Origin: a virus
Virus record (IMG/VR): IMGVR_UViG_3300021959_000003
Coordinates: 1-48,585 of that record
Reading direction: 5' to 3' (one strand)
DNA: 48,585 bases
The notes under the pieces were generated by a model. The model worked only from the letters and a program-made list of their open reading frames with translations, was not told the DNA's origin and searched no databases. The position numbers and the translations under genes are program-made. Numbering within the stretch: the stretch's first letter is position 1; every line of letters starts with the position of its first letter. Shown in pieces: positions 2,820-11,555 of the stretch.

Positions 2820-4491
2820 TTGGGATTTAAATCCTGACAATTATGTTCAGGATGAGAATGGGGAGTTTATTCTTAAAAAGGATGGAACTCCTCGCAAGAA
2901 AACGGGCAGGCCTAAAGGGTCTTCAGGGCGTGGATACAACTTTCACTCTGAAACAAAGGCTAAAATACAGGCCCGTAAAACCGTAAAGAAAAAAGAAAAA
3001 CGGTTAGCGCAGGTACGCACCAAGCTTGAAAACTATAAACGGTCACTTGACACCTCTAAAAAAACCCTACAAAAACTAGAGGGAAATGAGGCAAAAGCCG
3101 AAGGTAAAATAACTACAGAAACGGATAGTTTGCCCAAAGCGTTAAGGACTGTCGCAGAAGAGAATGTCATCTTTAGGCCCAACGATGGCCCACAAACTGA
3201 CTTTCTTGCCGCTTCTGAGACTGATGTTTTGTATGGTGGTGCGGCTGGTGGAGGCAAGAGCTATGCGATGTTGGTTGACCCACTACGCTTTGCTCATCGG
3301 GCCGCGCATAGGGCTTTGATCCTGCGGCGCTCTATGCCAGAGTTACGCGAGCTAATTGATAAGTCTCGTGAACTCTACCCGAAAGCCTTTCCCGGTTGTA
3401 AGTATAAAGAAGTAGAAAAGCTTTGGAACTTTCCATCTGGAGCTAAAATAGAATTTGGATTCTTGGAGAGAGATGCAGATGTTTATCGCTACCAAGGTCA
3501 AGCCTATAGTTGGATTGGGTTTGATGAGATTACGCACCAAGCTACTGAGTTTTCTTGGAACTACTTGGCTTCTCGACTGCGTACAACAGACCCAGAGATT
3601 GTACCTTATATGCGGTGTACCGCTAACCCCGGTGGTGTTGGGGCGCATTGGGTAAAGAAAAGATACATTGATCCTTCACCGCCCTATGAAAGCTTTAAGG
3701 GGGCAGACGGACTAACAAGAAAGTTTATACCAGCTAGGTTGGTTGATAATCCTTTTCTAGCTTCTGATGGGCGGTACGAACAAATGCTGAAAGCATTGCC
3801 GCCGACCCAAAGAAGGCAACTTCTAGAGGGTGATTGGGAGGTTGCAGAAGGCGCGGCCTTCACAGAATTTGATAAAAATGTTCATATTATTGAGCCTTTT
3901 GACATTCCTATACATTGGGAAAGAATAAAAGGTATTGACTATGGATATGCGTCAGAATCAGCGTGTGTTTGGGGTGCAATAGATAGGGACGATAACACGT
4001 TAATAATATACAGAGAACTGTATCGCAAAGGTCTATTAGGCACTGATCTAGCACACATAATTACTGAAATGGAACTAAATGATCCATTAAGTGTTCCGGG
4101 CGTATTAGATACAGCGTGTTGGAACAGAACGGGGCAAACAGGCCCAACAGTAGGTGAAACGCTTGTTAAAGCTGGACATAAGCTAAGACGAGCAGATAAA
4201 AACAGAGTTGCTGGTAAAATACAAATCCATGAATACTTGAAGTTACAGCAAAGCGGAAGGCCCAAACTACAAATATTTAATACTTGCCCTAACCTGATAC
4301 GCGAACTTCAAAGTATTCCTCTGGATAAAAGCAACCCTGAAGATGTCGATACCAAAGCATCTGACCATGCGTATGATGCTTTGCGTTATCTTATTATGTC
4401 TAGACCAAGAATTAACGACACTTATAATCAAATACGAGAGTTTCACAGAGAAACTATATATCAACCAGCAGACGGAACATTTGGATACTAA
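2812..4491 (+). CDS. terL: Terminase large subunit (packaging ATPase/nuclease)
   Basis: The 559-residue motor pumps DNA into the capsid and cuts it. The ATPase domain shows Walker A GGAAGGGKS (about residue 143) and Walker B WIGFDE (about 234). The RNase-H-like nuclease shows GIDYGYA (about 374), LDTACW and a late HAYDALRY (about 519). The N-terminus is Lys-rich with a predicted coiled coil. The ATG at 2812 is preferred over an upstream TTG and overlaps the preceding stop as ATGAATGA. The nearest lineage cannot be fixed by eye. Confidence 0.95.
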   Translation: MNDWDLNPDNYVQDENGEFILKKDGTPRKKTGRPKGSSGRGYNFHSETKAKIQARKTVKKKEKRLAQVRTKLENYKRSLDTSKKTLQKLEGNEAKAEGKITTETDSLPKALRTVAEENVIFRPNDGPQTDFLAASETDVLYGGAAGGGKSYAMLVDPLRFAHRAAHRALILRRSMPELRELIDKSRELYPKAFPGCKYKEVEKLWNFPSGAKIEFGFLERDADVYRYQGQAYSWIGFDEITHQATEFSWNYLASRLRTTDPEIVPYMRCTANPGGVGAHWVKKRYIDPSPPYESFKGADGLTRKFIPARLVDNPFLASDGRYEQMLKALPPTQRRQLLEGDWEVAEGAAFTEFDKNVHIIEPFDIPIHWERIKGIDYGYASESACVWGAIDRDDNTLIIYRELYRKGLLGTDLAHIITEMELNDPLSVPGVLDTACWNRTGQTGPTVGETLVKAGHKLRRADKNRVAGKIQIHEYLKLQQSGRPKLQIFNTCPNLIRELQSIPLDKSNPEDVDTKASDHAYDALRYLIMSRPRINDTYNQIREFHRETIYQPADGTFGY

Positions 4492-4601
4492 TGAAGCATA
4501 AAATTTGGCGTCCCCTGAATACTTGGGGAATTTATACATTAGGTATTGTTTCTGGTTGGACATTGATATATACTATTCTACGTTTAACACCAATAGGATA
4601 A
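4491..4601 (+). CDS. Micro membrane protein between terminase and portal
   Basis: The 36-residue product has a basic, Trp-containing N-terminus and one hydrophobic segment (GIYTLGIVSGWTLIYTILRL) long enough to cross a membrane. The ATG overlaps the terL stop as TAATG, and the stop lies 2 bases before the portal ATG, so the gap between the two large genes is fully used. Tight packing supports a real gene. No function is recognised. Confidence 0.65.
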   Translation: MKHKIWRPLNTWGIYTLGIVSGWTLIYTILRLTPIG

Positions 4602-4603
4602 TC

Positions 4604-6784
4604 ATGTCTGAATTTGAAAATACACTAGTTGATAATGCCGACAATCTTTATTTTGAAGAGGCTGAAAATGAGGACGGGCTTGTACTTGATGCTAATTCTC
4701 AAATTAAATCAAATTTAGCGGGTCTTATTGAGGCACGGTATGCTGACGCTCAAATGGCGCGGGATGCTGATGAAAACCGTTGGATTACGGCCTATCATAA
4801 TTTTAGGGGGCTATACCCTAAAAATGTACGTTTCCGTGAATCTGAAAAATCTCGTGTCTTTATTAAAGTTACAAAAACTAAAGTGCTTGCGGCCTTTGGT
4901 CAGCTTGTTGATGTTATTTTTGGTACGGGTAAGTTTCCAATTGGTGTAGCGCCAACAGTATTACCAGAGGGTATTGCTGAATATATGCACCTTAGTGCAG
5001 AAGGCGCACCCGGAATTGAAACGGCAATTGCGCCTGTCCCGCCAAAAGAACAGCCAGAAGAAGAAGAACCGACAAGTGGTGTAGGTTTTAAGGGCGACGG
5101 TAAAGTATTAAAGCCCGGAGCCAGAATGTCGGCAGGACAAGGTATTTTTGAAAACTTTGAAACTGCTGATAATATTTCATTTGAACAAGGCCCATCACCT
5201 ATTCCAGAAGCCCCAGAAATTTCTCCTGCAAAAGATGCGGCTAGAAATATGGAGAAGCTTATTCATGATCAAATTGATGAGTCAAACGGTTCAACGGAAC
5301 TTCGCAATGCAATGTTTGAATCTACTTTGTTTGGTACGGGTATTGTAAAAGGCCCGTTCAATTACAATAAGACGCTTCATCGTTGGGTTGAAGAGGAAGG
5401 GGAGCGGGTTTATGATCCAGTTTCTATTAGAGTGCCTCGTATTGAGTTTGTTAGCGTTTGGGACTTTTTTCCTGATCCTAATGCTACTTCCATTGATGAG
5501 TGTGAATACGTTGTTCATCGACACAAGTTAAACAAGTCCCAGCTTAGGGCACTGCGTAAGATGCCATATTTTGACGAAGAAGCCCTTCGTGAGTGTATGA
5601 TGCTTGGCCCAAACTACACAGAAAAAGACTATGAATATGAATTAAAAGATGATCAGCGAATGTCTGATATGGGTTCTAGTCGTTTTGAAGTATTAGAATA
5701 CTGGGGGCTTATGGATGCAGAGTATGCTAAAGAAATTGGCATGGAGCTTCCTGAAGGAGTAGACGCTCTTGATGAAATACAGATTAATGCTTGGATTTGT
5801 AATGGTCTTGTACTCAGGGCTGTTGTTAATCCCTTTACGCCTTATCGTATTCCCTACAACGCCTTCCCCTATGAGCGTAATCCATACTCGTTCTTTGGTA
5901 TTGGCGTAGCAGAAAACATGAATGACAGCCAGCAAATTATGAATGGTCATGCAAGAATGGCTATTGATAATTTGGCACTAAGCGGCTCTCTTGTTTTTGA
6001 TGTAGATGAAACGATGCTTGTTGGCGGTCAAAGCATGGAAGTTTATCCCGGTAAAGTTTTTAAACGTCAGTCTGGTATGCCGGGACAAGCAATTTATGGT
6101 TTGAAGTTTCCGAACACATCACAAGAAAATATGATGATGTTTGATAAGTTTCGACAGCTTGCAGACGAACAAACAGGTATTCCTAGTTATTCTCATGGTA
6201 TGACAGGCGTACAAAGTATGACGCGAACAGCTTCTGGTATGTCAATGCTTTTAGGAGCCGCGTCATTAAATATTAAAACAGTTGTTAAAAACCTAGACGA
6301 TTTTCTGTTAAAGCCTTTAGGAAAAGCATACTTCCAATGGAATATGCAATTCTTTGAAGGTGCTTTAAAAACTGAAGGTGATTTAGAAATTAGAGCTATG
6401 GGTACAAATAGCCTAATGCAAAAGGAAGTAAGAAGTCAACGATTGACAATGTTTCTTCAGACTGCTCAAAATCCTGCTATTGCTCCGTTTGTTAAAATGT
6501 CTAAACTTATTAGCGAGCTTGCATACAGCTTGGATCTTGATCCTGATGAAATACTTAATGATCCCGAAGAAGCGGCTATTGCCGCACAGATTATAGGAAT
6601 GCAAAGTAATGCTGGACAAGCAATTGGCGAACAAGCTGGCCCCCTTGGTGAACAACCCGGAATTATGGGAGCCGCTGAAGGAGCACCTGAAGAACCTACG
6701 GATGTCGGAGTTACAGGCACTGGCGGTGGCAACATCGGAACAGGAGATGTTCCGCAAGCAGGGGAGAGCGAGTTCTCTGGCTAA
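4604..6784 (+). CDS. Portal protein
   Basis: The 726-residue protein forms the dodecameric DNA-entry ring at one capsid vertex. Its length, its position right after terL and its composition fit the podovirus portal family. Supporting stretches include IPYNAFPYERNPYSFFGIGV, then NDSQQIMNGHARMAIDN and a late MTGVQSMTRTASGM. A long acidic insert spans about residues 150-230. The ATG at 4604 follows AGGA; an in-frame upstream ATG would add a stretch that is the shadow of the 36-residue gene. The last 58 residues are Gly/Ala/Glu-rich and overlap another gene in a different frame. Confidence 0.9.
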   Translation: MSEFENTLVDNADNLYFEEAENEDGLVLDANSQIKSNLAGLIEARYADAQMARDADENRWITAYHNFRGLYPKNVRFRESEKSRVFIKVTKTKVLAAFGQLVDVIFGTGKFPIGVAPTVLPEGIAEYMHLSAEGAPGIETAIAPVPPKEQPEEEEPTSGVGFKGDGKVLKPGARMSAGQGIFENFETADNISFEQGPSPIPEAPEISPAKDAARNMEKLIHDQIDESNGSTELRNAMFESTLFGTGIVKGPFNYNKTLHRWVEEEGERVYDPVSIRVPRIEFVSVWDFFPDPNATSIDECEYVVHRHKLNKSQLRALRKMPYFDEEALRECMMLGPNYTEKDYEYELKDDQRMSDMGSSRFEVLEYWGLMDAEYAKEIGMELPEGVDALDEIQINAWICNGLVLRAVVNPFTPYRIPYNAFPYERNPYSFFGIGVAENMNDSQQIMNGHARMAIDNLALSGSLVFDVDETMLVGGQSMEVYPGKVFKRQSGMPGQAIYGLKFPNTSQENMMMFDKFRQLADEQTGIPSYSHGMTGVQSMTRTASGMSMLLGAASLNIKTVVKNLDDFLLKPLGKAYFQWNMQFFEGALKTEGDLEIRAMGTNSLMQKEVRSQRLTMFLQTAQNPAIAPFVKMSKLISELAYSLDLDPDEILNDPEEAAIAAQIIGMQSNAGQAIGEQAGPLGEQPGIMGAAEGAPEEPTDVGVTGTGGGNIGTGDVPQAGESEFSG

Positions 6785-6833
6785 CTTGCTGACATTACAA
6801 GAACAAGTCAATCAAAGACGAAAGGAAGATTAA
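6609..6833 (+). CDS. Small helical protein overprinting the portal C-terminus
   Basis: The 74-residue protein reads like a folded helical domain, with LAPLVNNPELWEPLKEHL, then SEQEMFRKQGRASSLANLL and a charged end. I recall very similar small proteins after the portal gene in other podoviruses. It overlaps the portal reading frame by 176 bases in another phase. There the portal encodes only a low-complexity tail, whereas this frame looks constrained. AGGA lies 11 bases before the ATG. It probably acts in head assembly, but no role is established here. Confidence 0.75.
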   Translation: MLDKQLANKLAPLVNNPELWEPLKEHLKNLRMSELQALAVATSEQEMFRKQGRASSLANLLTLQEQVNQRRKED

Positions 6834-6834
6834 G

Positions 6835-7953
6835 ATGCGCGGATTCGATTTTCATGGATTAGAGTTAAACGAGGGAGTTTTTAAAGGACTCACTCTTAAT
6901 AGCCCAATAAATGCACAAACATTAGTTGACTATGCACGAGGCATTCCGTTAGATCCAAATCAACAAAACACTGTAAAGGATTGGGAAGAGAAAAAACCCG
7001 TAGAGCTTAAAGATGCCGCAAACAAAATCACTAATGTTGCCCCCGGAAGAAAAACAGAAGACGAAGACGAAATCGAAGACGAAGATGATACTACTCGTAA
7101 AGGAAAAAATAAAGGTGGTTTAAATACCTACGGCGTAGACTTTAATTCAGGCACTCTATATGCGATTACAAAAAATAATCCTGTTATGGTCGGGGCTATT
7201 GTAAATTCAGCCGTTGGATCAGAAGTTACCCAAGAACAACAAGAATTTTTAGATTCTCCTGCGGCAAAAGCGGCACGTACAGCAAAAATAATTAAACAAA
7301 CACAAGAAAAAATTAAGGAAGCAAAAGAAGCGCAAGAACGTGCAGGGAAGGCTGTAGGATCTTTAATGGTTCCTCCAGAAATGGAGCTTGCTATTTCTAC
7401 AGCGCCTAAAGATACCTATGACAATATCAGCTCTAAAGAAGAAAAAGAAGAAGCTGATAATATGCTTCCAGACGATGATATGGAAGAAGAATATGTAGAT
7501 TACGTTGCAGAAGAAATTCTTTCTGAAGACGAACAAGAATATTTATTTAAGGCTTTAGATGAAGATGAACGTCTTGAAGAAATCTTAAATAAAGTAATGA
7601 TAAGTGCAACAGAATTTGCTGGTTCCGGTAAAGTTGAAGGGCCGGGAACTGGCATATCAGATTCGATACCAGCAAGGTTATCGGACGGTGAATTTGTTTT
7701 CACCAAAAAAGCCGTTGATCAAATTGGCGCTGACAAACTCCAACAAATGATGGATGATGCAGAACGTGAATATGACAACGGACGCGAAGGTAAGGCACTT
7801 GGAGGCATGGCATCAGACAATATGTATAATCAACCTGAAGCTAATTTAATGGGAGATTATACTTTGCCTAAACAAGCTGACGCTCAACAACAACAAGATG
7901 TTAGCCGTCAGATGATGTATGCGAGTAGAGTACCTAGCCTACTTGACCAATAA
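6835..7953 (+). CDS. Putative virion structural protein near portal
   Basis: The 372-residue protein contains long acidic and coiled-coil stretches (residues 75-90 and 140-250) and a distinct motif near residue 270, GTGISDSIPARLSDGEFVFT. That motif recurs in phage structural proteins, where it looks like a capsid- or tape-related module. AGGA precedes the ATG, and the gene lies between portal and scaffold. A head-completion or internal protein is likely. No enzymatic motif is seen. Confidence 0.75.
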   Translation: MRGFDFHGLELNEGVFKGLTLNSPINAQTLVDYARGIPLDPNQQNTVKDWEEKKPVELKDAANKITNVAPGRKTEDEDEIEDEDDTTRKGKNKGGLNTYGVDFNSGTLYAITKNNPVMVGAIVNSAVGSEVTQEQQEFLDSPAAKAARTAKIIKQTQEKIKEAKEAQERAGKAVGSLMVPPEMELAISTAPKDTYDNISSKEEKEEADNMLPDDDMEEEYVDYVAEEILSEDEQEYLFKALDEDERLEEILNKVMISATEFAGSGKVEGPGTGISDSIPARLSDGEFVFTKKAVDQIGADKLQQMMDDAEREYDNGREGKALGGMASDNMYNQPEANLMGDYTLPKQADAQQQQDVSRQMMYASRVPSLLDQ

Positions 7954-8086
7954 GGCTACCTAGAACACTCTAGCCCCTTATTATTTTATAACCTTGAGGC
8001 CACCTTGTAGTATCAAGACCCTGTGTTACTAAGCGCAATAACACAGCTACCTTGAAAGACAACAAGCCCCATAAAGGAGAAGTGAC
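7954..8086 (+). promoter_or_regulatory. 133-base gap with hairpin before the scaffold gene
   Basis: This is the longest gap in the rightward unit. CTGTGTTA (8021-8028) pairs with TAACACAG (8039-8046) around a 10-base loop. GGAG before 8087 serves the scaffold gene. No convincing sigma70 promoter is visible. The hairpin may stabilise a processed scaffold-capsid mRNA. Confidence 0.5.
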
Positions 8087-8914
8087 ATGAACGAAGAAGA
8101 AACGCAAGCGAATCCGTACAACCAAAAGAAAGCTTGGCACACGCCTGATGGCCCACCAACGCAAAGTGCAGATTCATTGTTTTTTGAAGAAGAGTTAGAG
8201 GCTACTTCCACTAATGATGGAACCCCTCAAAAACCAAGCTCTATTCGTACCAATTATAAAAAAAGGTATGACGATCTAAAAAAACATTACGATCAAAAGA
8301 TTGCTGAATTTAAACAACGCGAAGGAGAACTTCAAGCTGAAGCATCTGCTCGTGTACCGCAATATAGCCCTCCGAAAACTGTCGAAGATCTTGAGCGTTT
8401 TAAATCAGAATATCCTGATCTATATGATACTGTAGAAACAGTTGCTCATATGCGTAGTGCAGAACAACTGACAGCACTTCAGCAAAAACTAGCGGCAATT
8501 GAAAATCGTGAACTAGAGATTAGTAAGCGAGATGCCGAAGCAAGATTGCGAAGCCGCCATCCTGACTTTGAAGATATTCGGGGTGATGAACAGTTTCATG
8601 AATGGGCGAAAGTTCAACCAGAAGAAATTCAACGGTGGATTTATAGAAACCCAGATAATGTAGATTTAGCAAGTCGTGCCATAGATCTTTATAAGATGGA
8701 AAACAATATTGCGATCAATAAGCAATCTTCTCGTAGGTCACAACCTTCAAAGTCCAATGCGGCTGATATGGTATCAACTAAAACAACAAGTGTTGAACCT
8801 AAATCTGCAAAAATTTGGACGCAACGGGAAATTGCCGCTTTGTCCTTGGATGACTATGATCGTTTTGAAGAAGAAATTGATTTAGCCATCCGCGAAGGAC
8901 GAGTAGCAAAATAA
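8087..8914 (+). CDS. Capsid scaffolding protein
   Basis: The 275-residue protein is highly charged, Gln/Glu/Lys-rich and mostly helical, with a coiled-coil centre (about residues 55-155) and a short charged C-terminal helix. Such proteins guide procapsid assembly and leave before DNA entry. The position directly upstream of the major capsid gene is the classical scaffold position. GGAG precedes the ATG by 7 bases. Recognition rests on position and composition, since scaffold sequences diverge quickly. Confidence 0.8.
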   Translation: MNEEETQANPYNQKKAWHTPDGPPTQSADSLFFEEELEATSTNDGTPQKPSSIRTNYKKRYDDLKKHYDQKIAEFKQREGELQAEASARVPQYSPPKTVEDLERFKSEYPDLYDTVETVAHMRSAEQLTALQQKLAAIENRELEISKRDAEARLRSRHPDFEDIRGDEQFHEWAKVQPEEIQRWIYRNPDNVDLASRAIDLYKMENNIAINKQSSRRSQPSKSNAADMVSTKTTSVEPKSAKIWTQREIAALSLDDYDRFEEEIDLAIREGRVAK

Positions 8915-8943
8915 CTATTTGTCTTTTTTAGGAGTCTATAATC

Positions 8944-9930
8944 ATGGCTTATAACGTAAGTGATCAATATTTTGAGCCAGCAACTGATACCGATGCTAAC
9001 TTTGCAAACTCGGTTGCGGGTCAAACTAACTCATTCTTCCTTCCTGCTGTCTATTCTAAGAAGGTTCTTAACTTCTTCCGAAAGTCATCAGTATGTGAAG
9101 CTGTAACTAACACCGACTACGCTGGTGAAATTGCATCTTTTGGTGATAGCGTTAAAATCATCAAAGAGCCGACCATCACTGTTTATCAGTATGAGCGTGG
9201 TCAAGACGTAACGCAAACTAAGCTGACTGACCAAGAGCTTACTCTTGTTGTTGATCGTGCAAACGGCTTCAAGTTCATTGTAGATGATATTGAAACCAAA
9301 ATGTCTCATGTCAACTTCAAAGAAGTAGCATCTTCTTCAGCCGCTTACGCTCTGCGTGACGCATTTGACGAAGGCGTATTTGCAATTATGCAAGCTGGTC
9401 TGTCTTCATCTGCTCCTGACCACACTCTTGGTGCTGACTCAGGCACTGCTTTGGGTGCTGGTGTATATGATGGCGCTGGTTCAATTGACCTTGGCGTTTC
9501 TGGTGAGACTGATCCTCTGGACGTACTTGCTCGTATGGCTCGTTTGCTTGACGACCAAAACGCACCTGAAGAAGGCCGTTGGGTTGTAGCTTCTCCTGAC
9601 TTCTATGAGCAACTCTCTCAGAGCGGTTCTAAGCTGTTGTCAGTAGACTACAATGCTGGTCAAGGCTCTATTCGTAACGGTCTGGTAAGTTCTGGCAAAC
9701 TGCGTGGATTCTCCATGTACAAGTCAAACAATATGCCTTCTGTATCTAGCGCCACCGGCTTTATGCTGGCTGGTCATATGAGTGCCGTAGCCACTGCACA
9801 ATCTATCACTAGCACTGAGGTACTTCGTGACCAAAACAGCTTTGGTGATATTGTTCGTGGTCTGCACGTTTGGGGTGCTAAAGTTCTGCGTCCTGAAGCG
9901 TTGATCGGTGCTTACTACCTTATCGACTAA
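8944..9930 (+). CDS. Major capsid protein
   Basis: The 328-residue protein builds the icosahedral shell and should adopt the HK97 fold. Supporting features are its length, position after the scaffold, strong ribosome binding site (AGGAG), optimised codon use compared with its neighbours, and sequence style. The N-terminal region includes FFLPAVYSKKVLNFFRKSSV and the C-terminus GLHVWGAKVLRPEALIGAYY. It is followed at once by a terminator hairpin, as expected for the most abundant virion protein. Confidence 0.92.
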   Translation: MAYNVSDQYFEPATDTDANFANSVAGQTNSFFLPAVYSKKVLNFFRKSSVCEAVTNTDYAGEIASFGDSVKIIKEPTITVYQYERGQDVTQTKLTDQELTLVVDRANGFKFIVDDIETKMSHVNFKEVASSSAAYALRDAFDEGVFAIMQAGLSSSAPDHTLGADSGTALGAGVYDGAGSIDLGVSGETDPLDVLARMARLLDDQNAPEEGRWVVASPDFYEQLSQSGSKLLSVDYNAGQGSIRNGLVSSGKLRGFSMYKSNNMPSVSSATGFMLAGHMSAVATAQSITSTEVLRDQNSFGDIVRGLHVWGAKVLRPEALIGAYYLID

Positions 9931-9941
9931 TAATAGTCTAC

Positions 9942-9969
9942 AGGAGGGTGAAATATCCCTCCTTTCTTT
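9942..9969 (+). terminator. Terminator after the major capsid gene
   Basis: AGGAGGG (9942-9948) pairs with CCCTCCT (9957-9963) around an 8-base loop, followed by a T-rich stretch (TTCTTT). It probably acts as a partial terminator or 3' stabiliser, since tail genes follow. Confidence 0.7.
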
Positions 9970-9978
9970 GGGGGTTTT

Positions 9979-10131
9979 ATGCCTTTAGTTTCAACACCAT
10001 CTAAACCTATTCGTATGAAGTTAAAAGAAAACCAAAGAGGTCGCTATCGAAAGATAGACCATCAAAAGTATTCTGATAACTACGATAAGATATTTGGTAA
10101 GAATAAAGATAAAACCCCTAAAACTAATTAA
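9979..10131 (+). CDS. Small basic protein after capsid
   Basis: The 50-residue product is rich in Lys, Arg and Tyr, with MKLKENQRGRYRKIDHQKYS in the middle and YDKIFGKNK near the end. It fills the gap between the capsid terminator and the next gene. The ribosome binding site is weak (GGGGG). A minor virion or nucleic-acid-binding protein is plausible. No family is recognised with confidence. Confidence 0.65.
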   Translation: MPLVSTPSKPIRMKLKENQRGRYRKIDHQKYSDNYDKIFGKNKDKTPKTN

Positions 10132-10148
10132 ATTAAAGGATTATTATT

Positions 10149-10637
10149 ATGCGAAAAAAATATCAAAAGGCAGGCGCTGTTATGCCTAAAAAATTGACCT
10201 CACTATCAAAGTCGGCTGTAATGCCGAACGCGGGTGATACGCCTAAAATTGAGAAAACTAAAACGTCTATTCCTATGCCTGAAAAAGCGCCTACTAAACC
10301 AGCACCAAAGGCTACAGGTAAGATTACGCCAAGGCGCAATGTGCGTCCAGCACCGCGTCCTTCTGGTCCTGCGCGGCCTGCACCGCGCCCTGCGCGACCT
10401 AGAGGTGGTAGTAAGGGAATTTCTGCTTCAGTTCCAATGATAAATGCTGTAGCAGAAGCAGATTCTTTCCCTACTACTCGGACAAGAAGCACTGCTGGCC
10501 CTCGGCCTAAAGCTACTACCGCTCCCCGGTTTCGTAACGCTCTACCCGTGAGAATGAGAAATCGCGCTCGTCGTGCTGAAGGCGGTGTAGTACATTATAG
10601 TAGCATTTTTGAAATGGAAAAGAAATCAGGTAACTGA
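10149..10637 (+). CDS. Pro/Ala/Arg-rich basic protein, probable minor virion protein
   Basis: The 162-residue protein is low in complexity and very basic, with repeated proline-arginine blocks at about residues 55-85. A short non-repetitive end contains GGVVHYSSIFEME. Such proteins may bind packaged DNA or decorate the head. AAGGA precedes the ATG. It sits between capsid and tail adaptor genes. Function is inferred from composition only. Confidence 0.75.
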   Translation: MRKKYQKAGAVMPKKLTSLSKSAVMPNAGDTPKIEKTKTSIPMPEKAPTKPAPKATGKITPRRNVRPAPRPSGPARPAPRPARPRGGSKGISASVPMINAVAEADSFPTTRTRSTAGPRPKATTAPRFRNALPVRMRNRARRAEGGVVHYSSIFEMEKKSGN

Positions 10638-10638
10638 T

Positions 10639-10782
10639 ATGAAAGTACAAGCCCCTAAAGGTTATCATTGGATGAAAAGTGGTACTAACTATAAACTAAT
10701 GAAAGACCCTAAAGATGGCTACAGGCCACATAAAGGGGCTTCTAAATCTGCTAATTTTCCAATTCAAAAGGTTCATAAATAA
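10639..10782 (+). CDS. Small conserved-looking structural-region protein
   Basis: The 47-residue product contains APKGYHWMKSGTNYKLMKDP and a later PHKGASKSANF. I recall this arrangement in short proteins near the tail-adaptor genes of marine phages. The ATG lies 1 base after the previous stop (TGATATG), and the next gene begins 2 bases after its stop. Its function is unknown. Confidence 0.7.
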   Translation: MKVQAPKGYHWMKSGTNYKLMKDPKDGYRPHKGASKSANFPIQKVHK

Positions 10783-10784
10783 AA

Positions 10785-11555
10785 ATGGCTACTAATTTCT
10801 TACAACTTACAAATGAACTTTTACGCGAAATGAACGAGGTTGCTTTGACCTCTAGTAATTTTGCTTCGGCTATTGGGGTTCAAGCACATATTAAAGACTG
10901 CATTAATCGTGCATATCTTGATATTGTGCTTGAAGAACCCCAATGGCCTTTTTTGTCTGTAGCTACTAGTGGGTCTACAGATCCAATGTACGGTAATACA
11001 TATATTGAAACTACCGCCAATACTCGTTGGTATGAGTTAAAGCCTGCCAGCGATTCTATTTTAAATGATTATGGCTACATTGATTGGGATAATTTTTATC
11101 TTACTACAGTTGGTGTTTCAGGAGAAACAGCACCTTATGTAGCGCGTAATCTTCGCTTTACTACTATTGAAGAGTGGAAAGATTTTTTTAGGGTGCGTGA
11201 GAACGCAGACGATGCTGAAGATGCTAATGGTGGCGAACCTCGTCGGGTTATACGCAGTCCTGATGGACGTATGTTAGGCCTTAGTCCTATTCCAGATAAA
11301 GTGTATCGTGTATGGTTTTATGCTTATAATCAACCTACCCAACTCTCTGCATACTCAGACGCAATAGTTTTTCCAGATGTTTATAAGCCTGTTTTGTTAG
11401 CAAGGGCTAGATATTTTGCACATCAGTTTAAAGAAAATATTCAACCAGCGGCACTGGCGCTAGAAGAATATCGTCGTGGTTTAAAAATGATGAAGGCTAA
11501 TCTTATGGTTCCAGAACCGTTTTACATGAAAGATGATCGCGTGAGGTTTGTTTAA
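10785..11555 (+). CDS. Tail adaptor (T7 gp11-like tubular protein A)
   Basis: The 256-residue protein should form the ring joining portal to tail nozzle. Its size, position before a roughly 530-residue nozzle protein, and features such as an N-terminal helical region (ELLREMNEVALTSSNF) and a late MPEP-like region (MVPEPFYMKDDRVRFV) match the tubular protein A family. It overlaps the next gene by the TAATG junction. It implies a short, non-contractile tail. Confidence 0.8.
   Translation: MATNFLQLTNELLREMNEVALTSSNFASAIGVQAHIKDCINRAYLDIVLEEPQWPFLSVATSGSTDPMYGNTYIETTANTRWYELKPASDSILNDYGYIDWDNFYLTTVGVSGETAPYVARNLRFTTIEEWKDFFRVRENADDAEDANGGEPRRVIRSPDGRMLGLSPIPDKVYRVWFYAYNQPTQLSAYSDAIVFPDVYKPVLLARARYFAHQFKENIQPAALALEEYRRGLKMMKANLMVPEPFYMKDDRVRFV

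Noticed and set aside
4505-4603. N-terminal extension of the portal
   Set aside because: The extension is the shadow of the 36-residue gene at 4491-4601, and the ATG at 4604 has the ribosome binding site.
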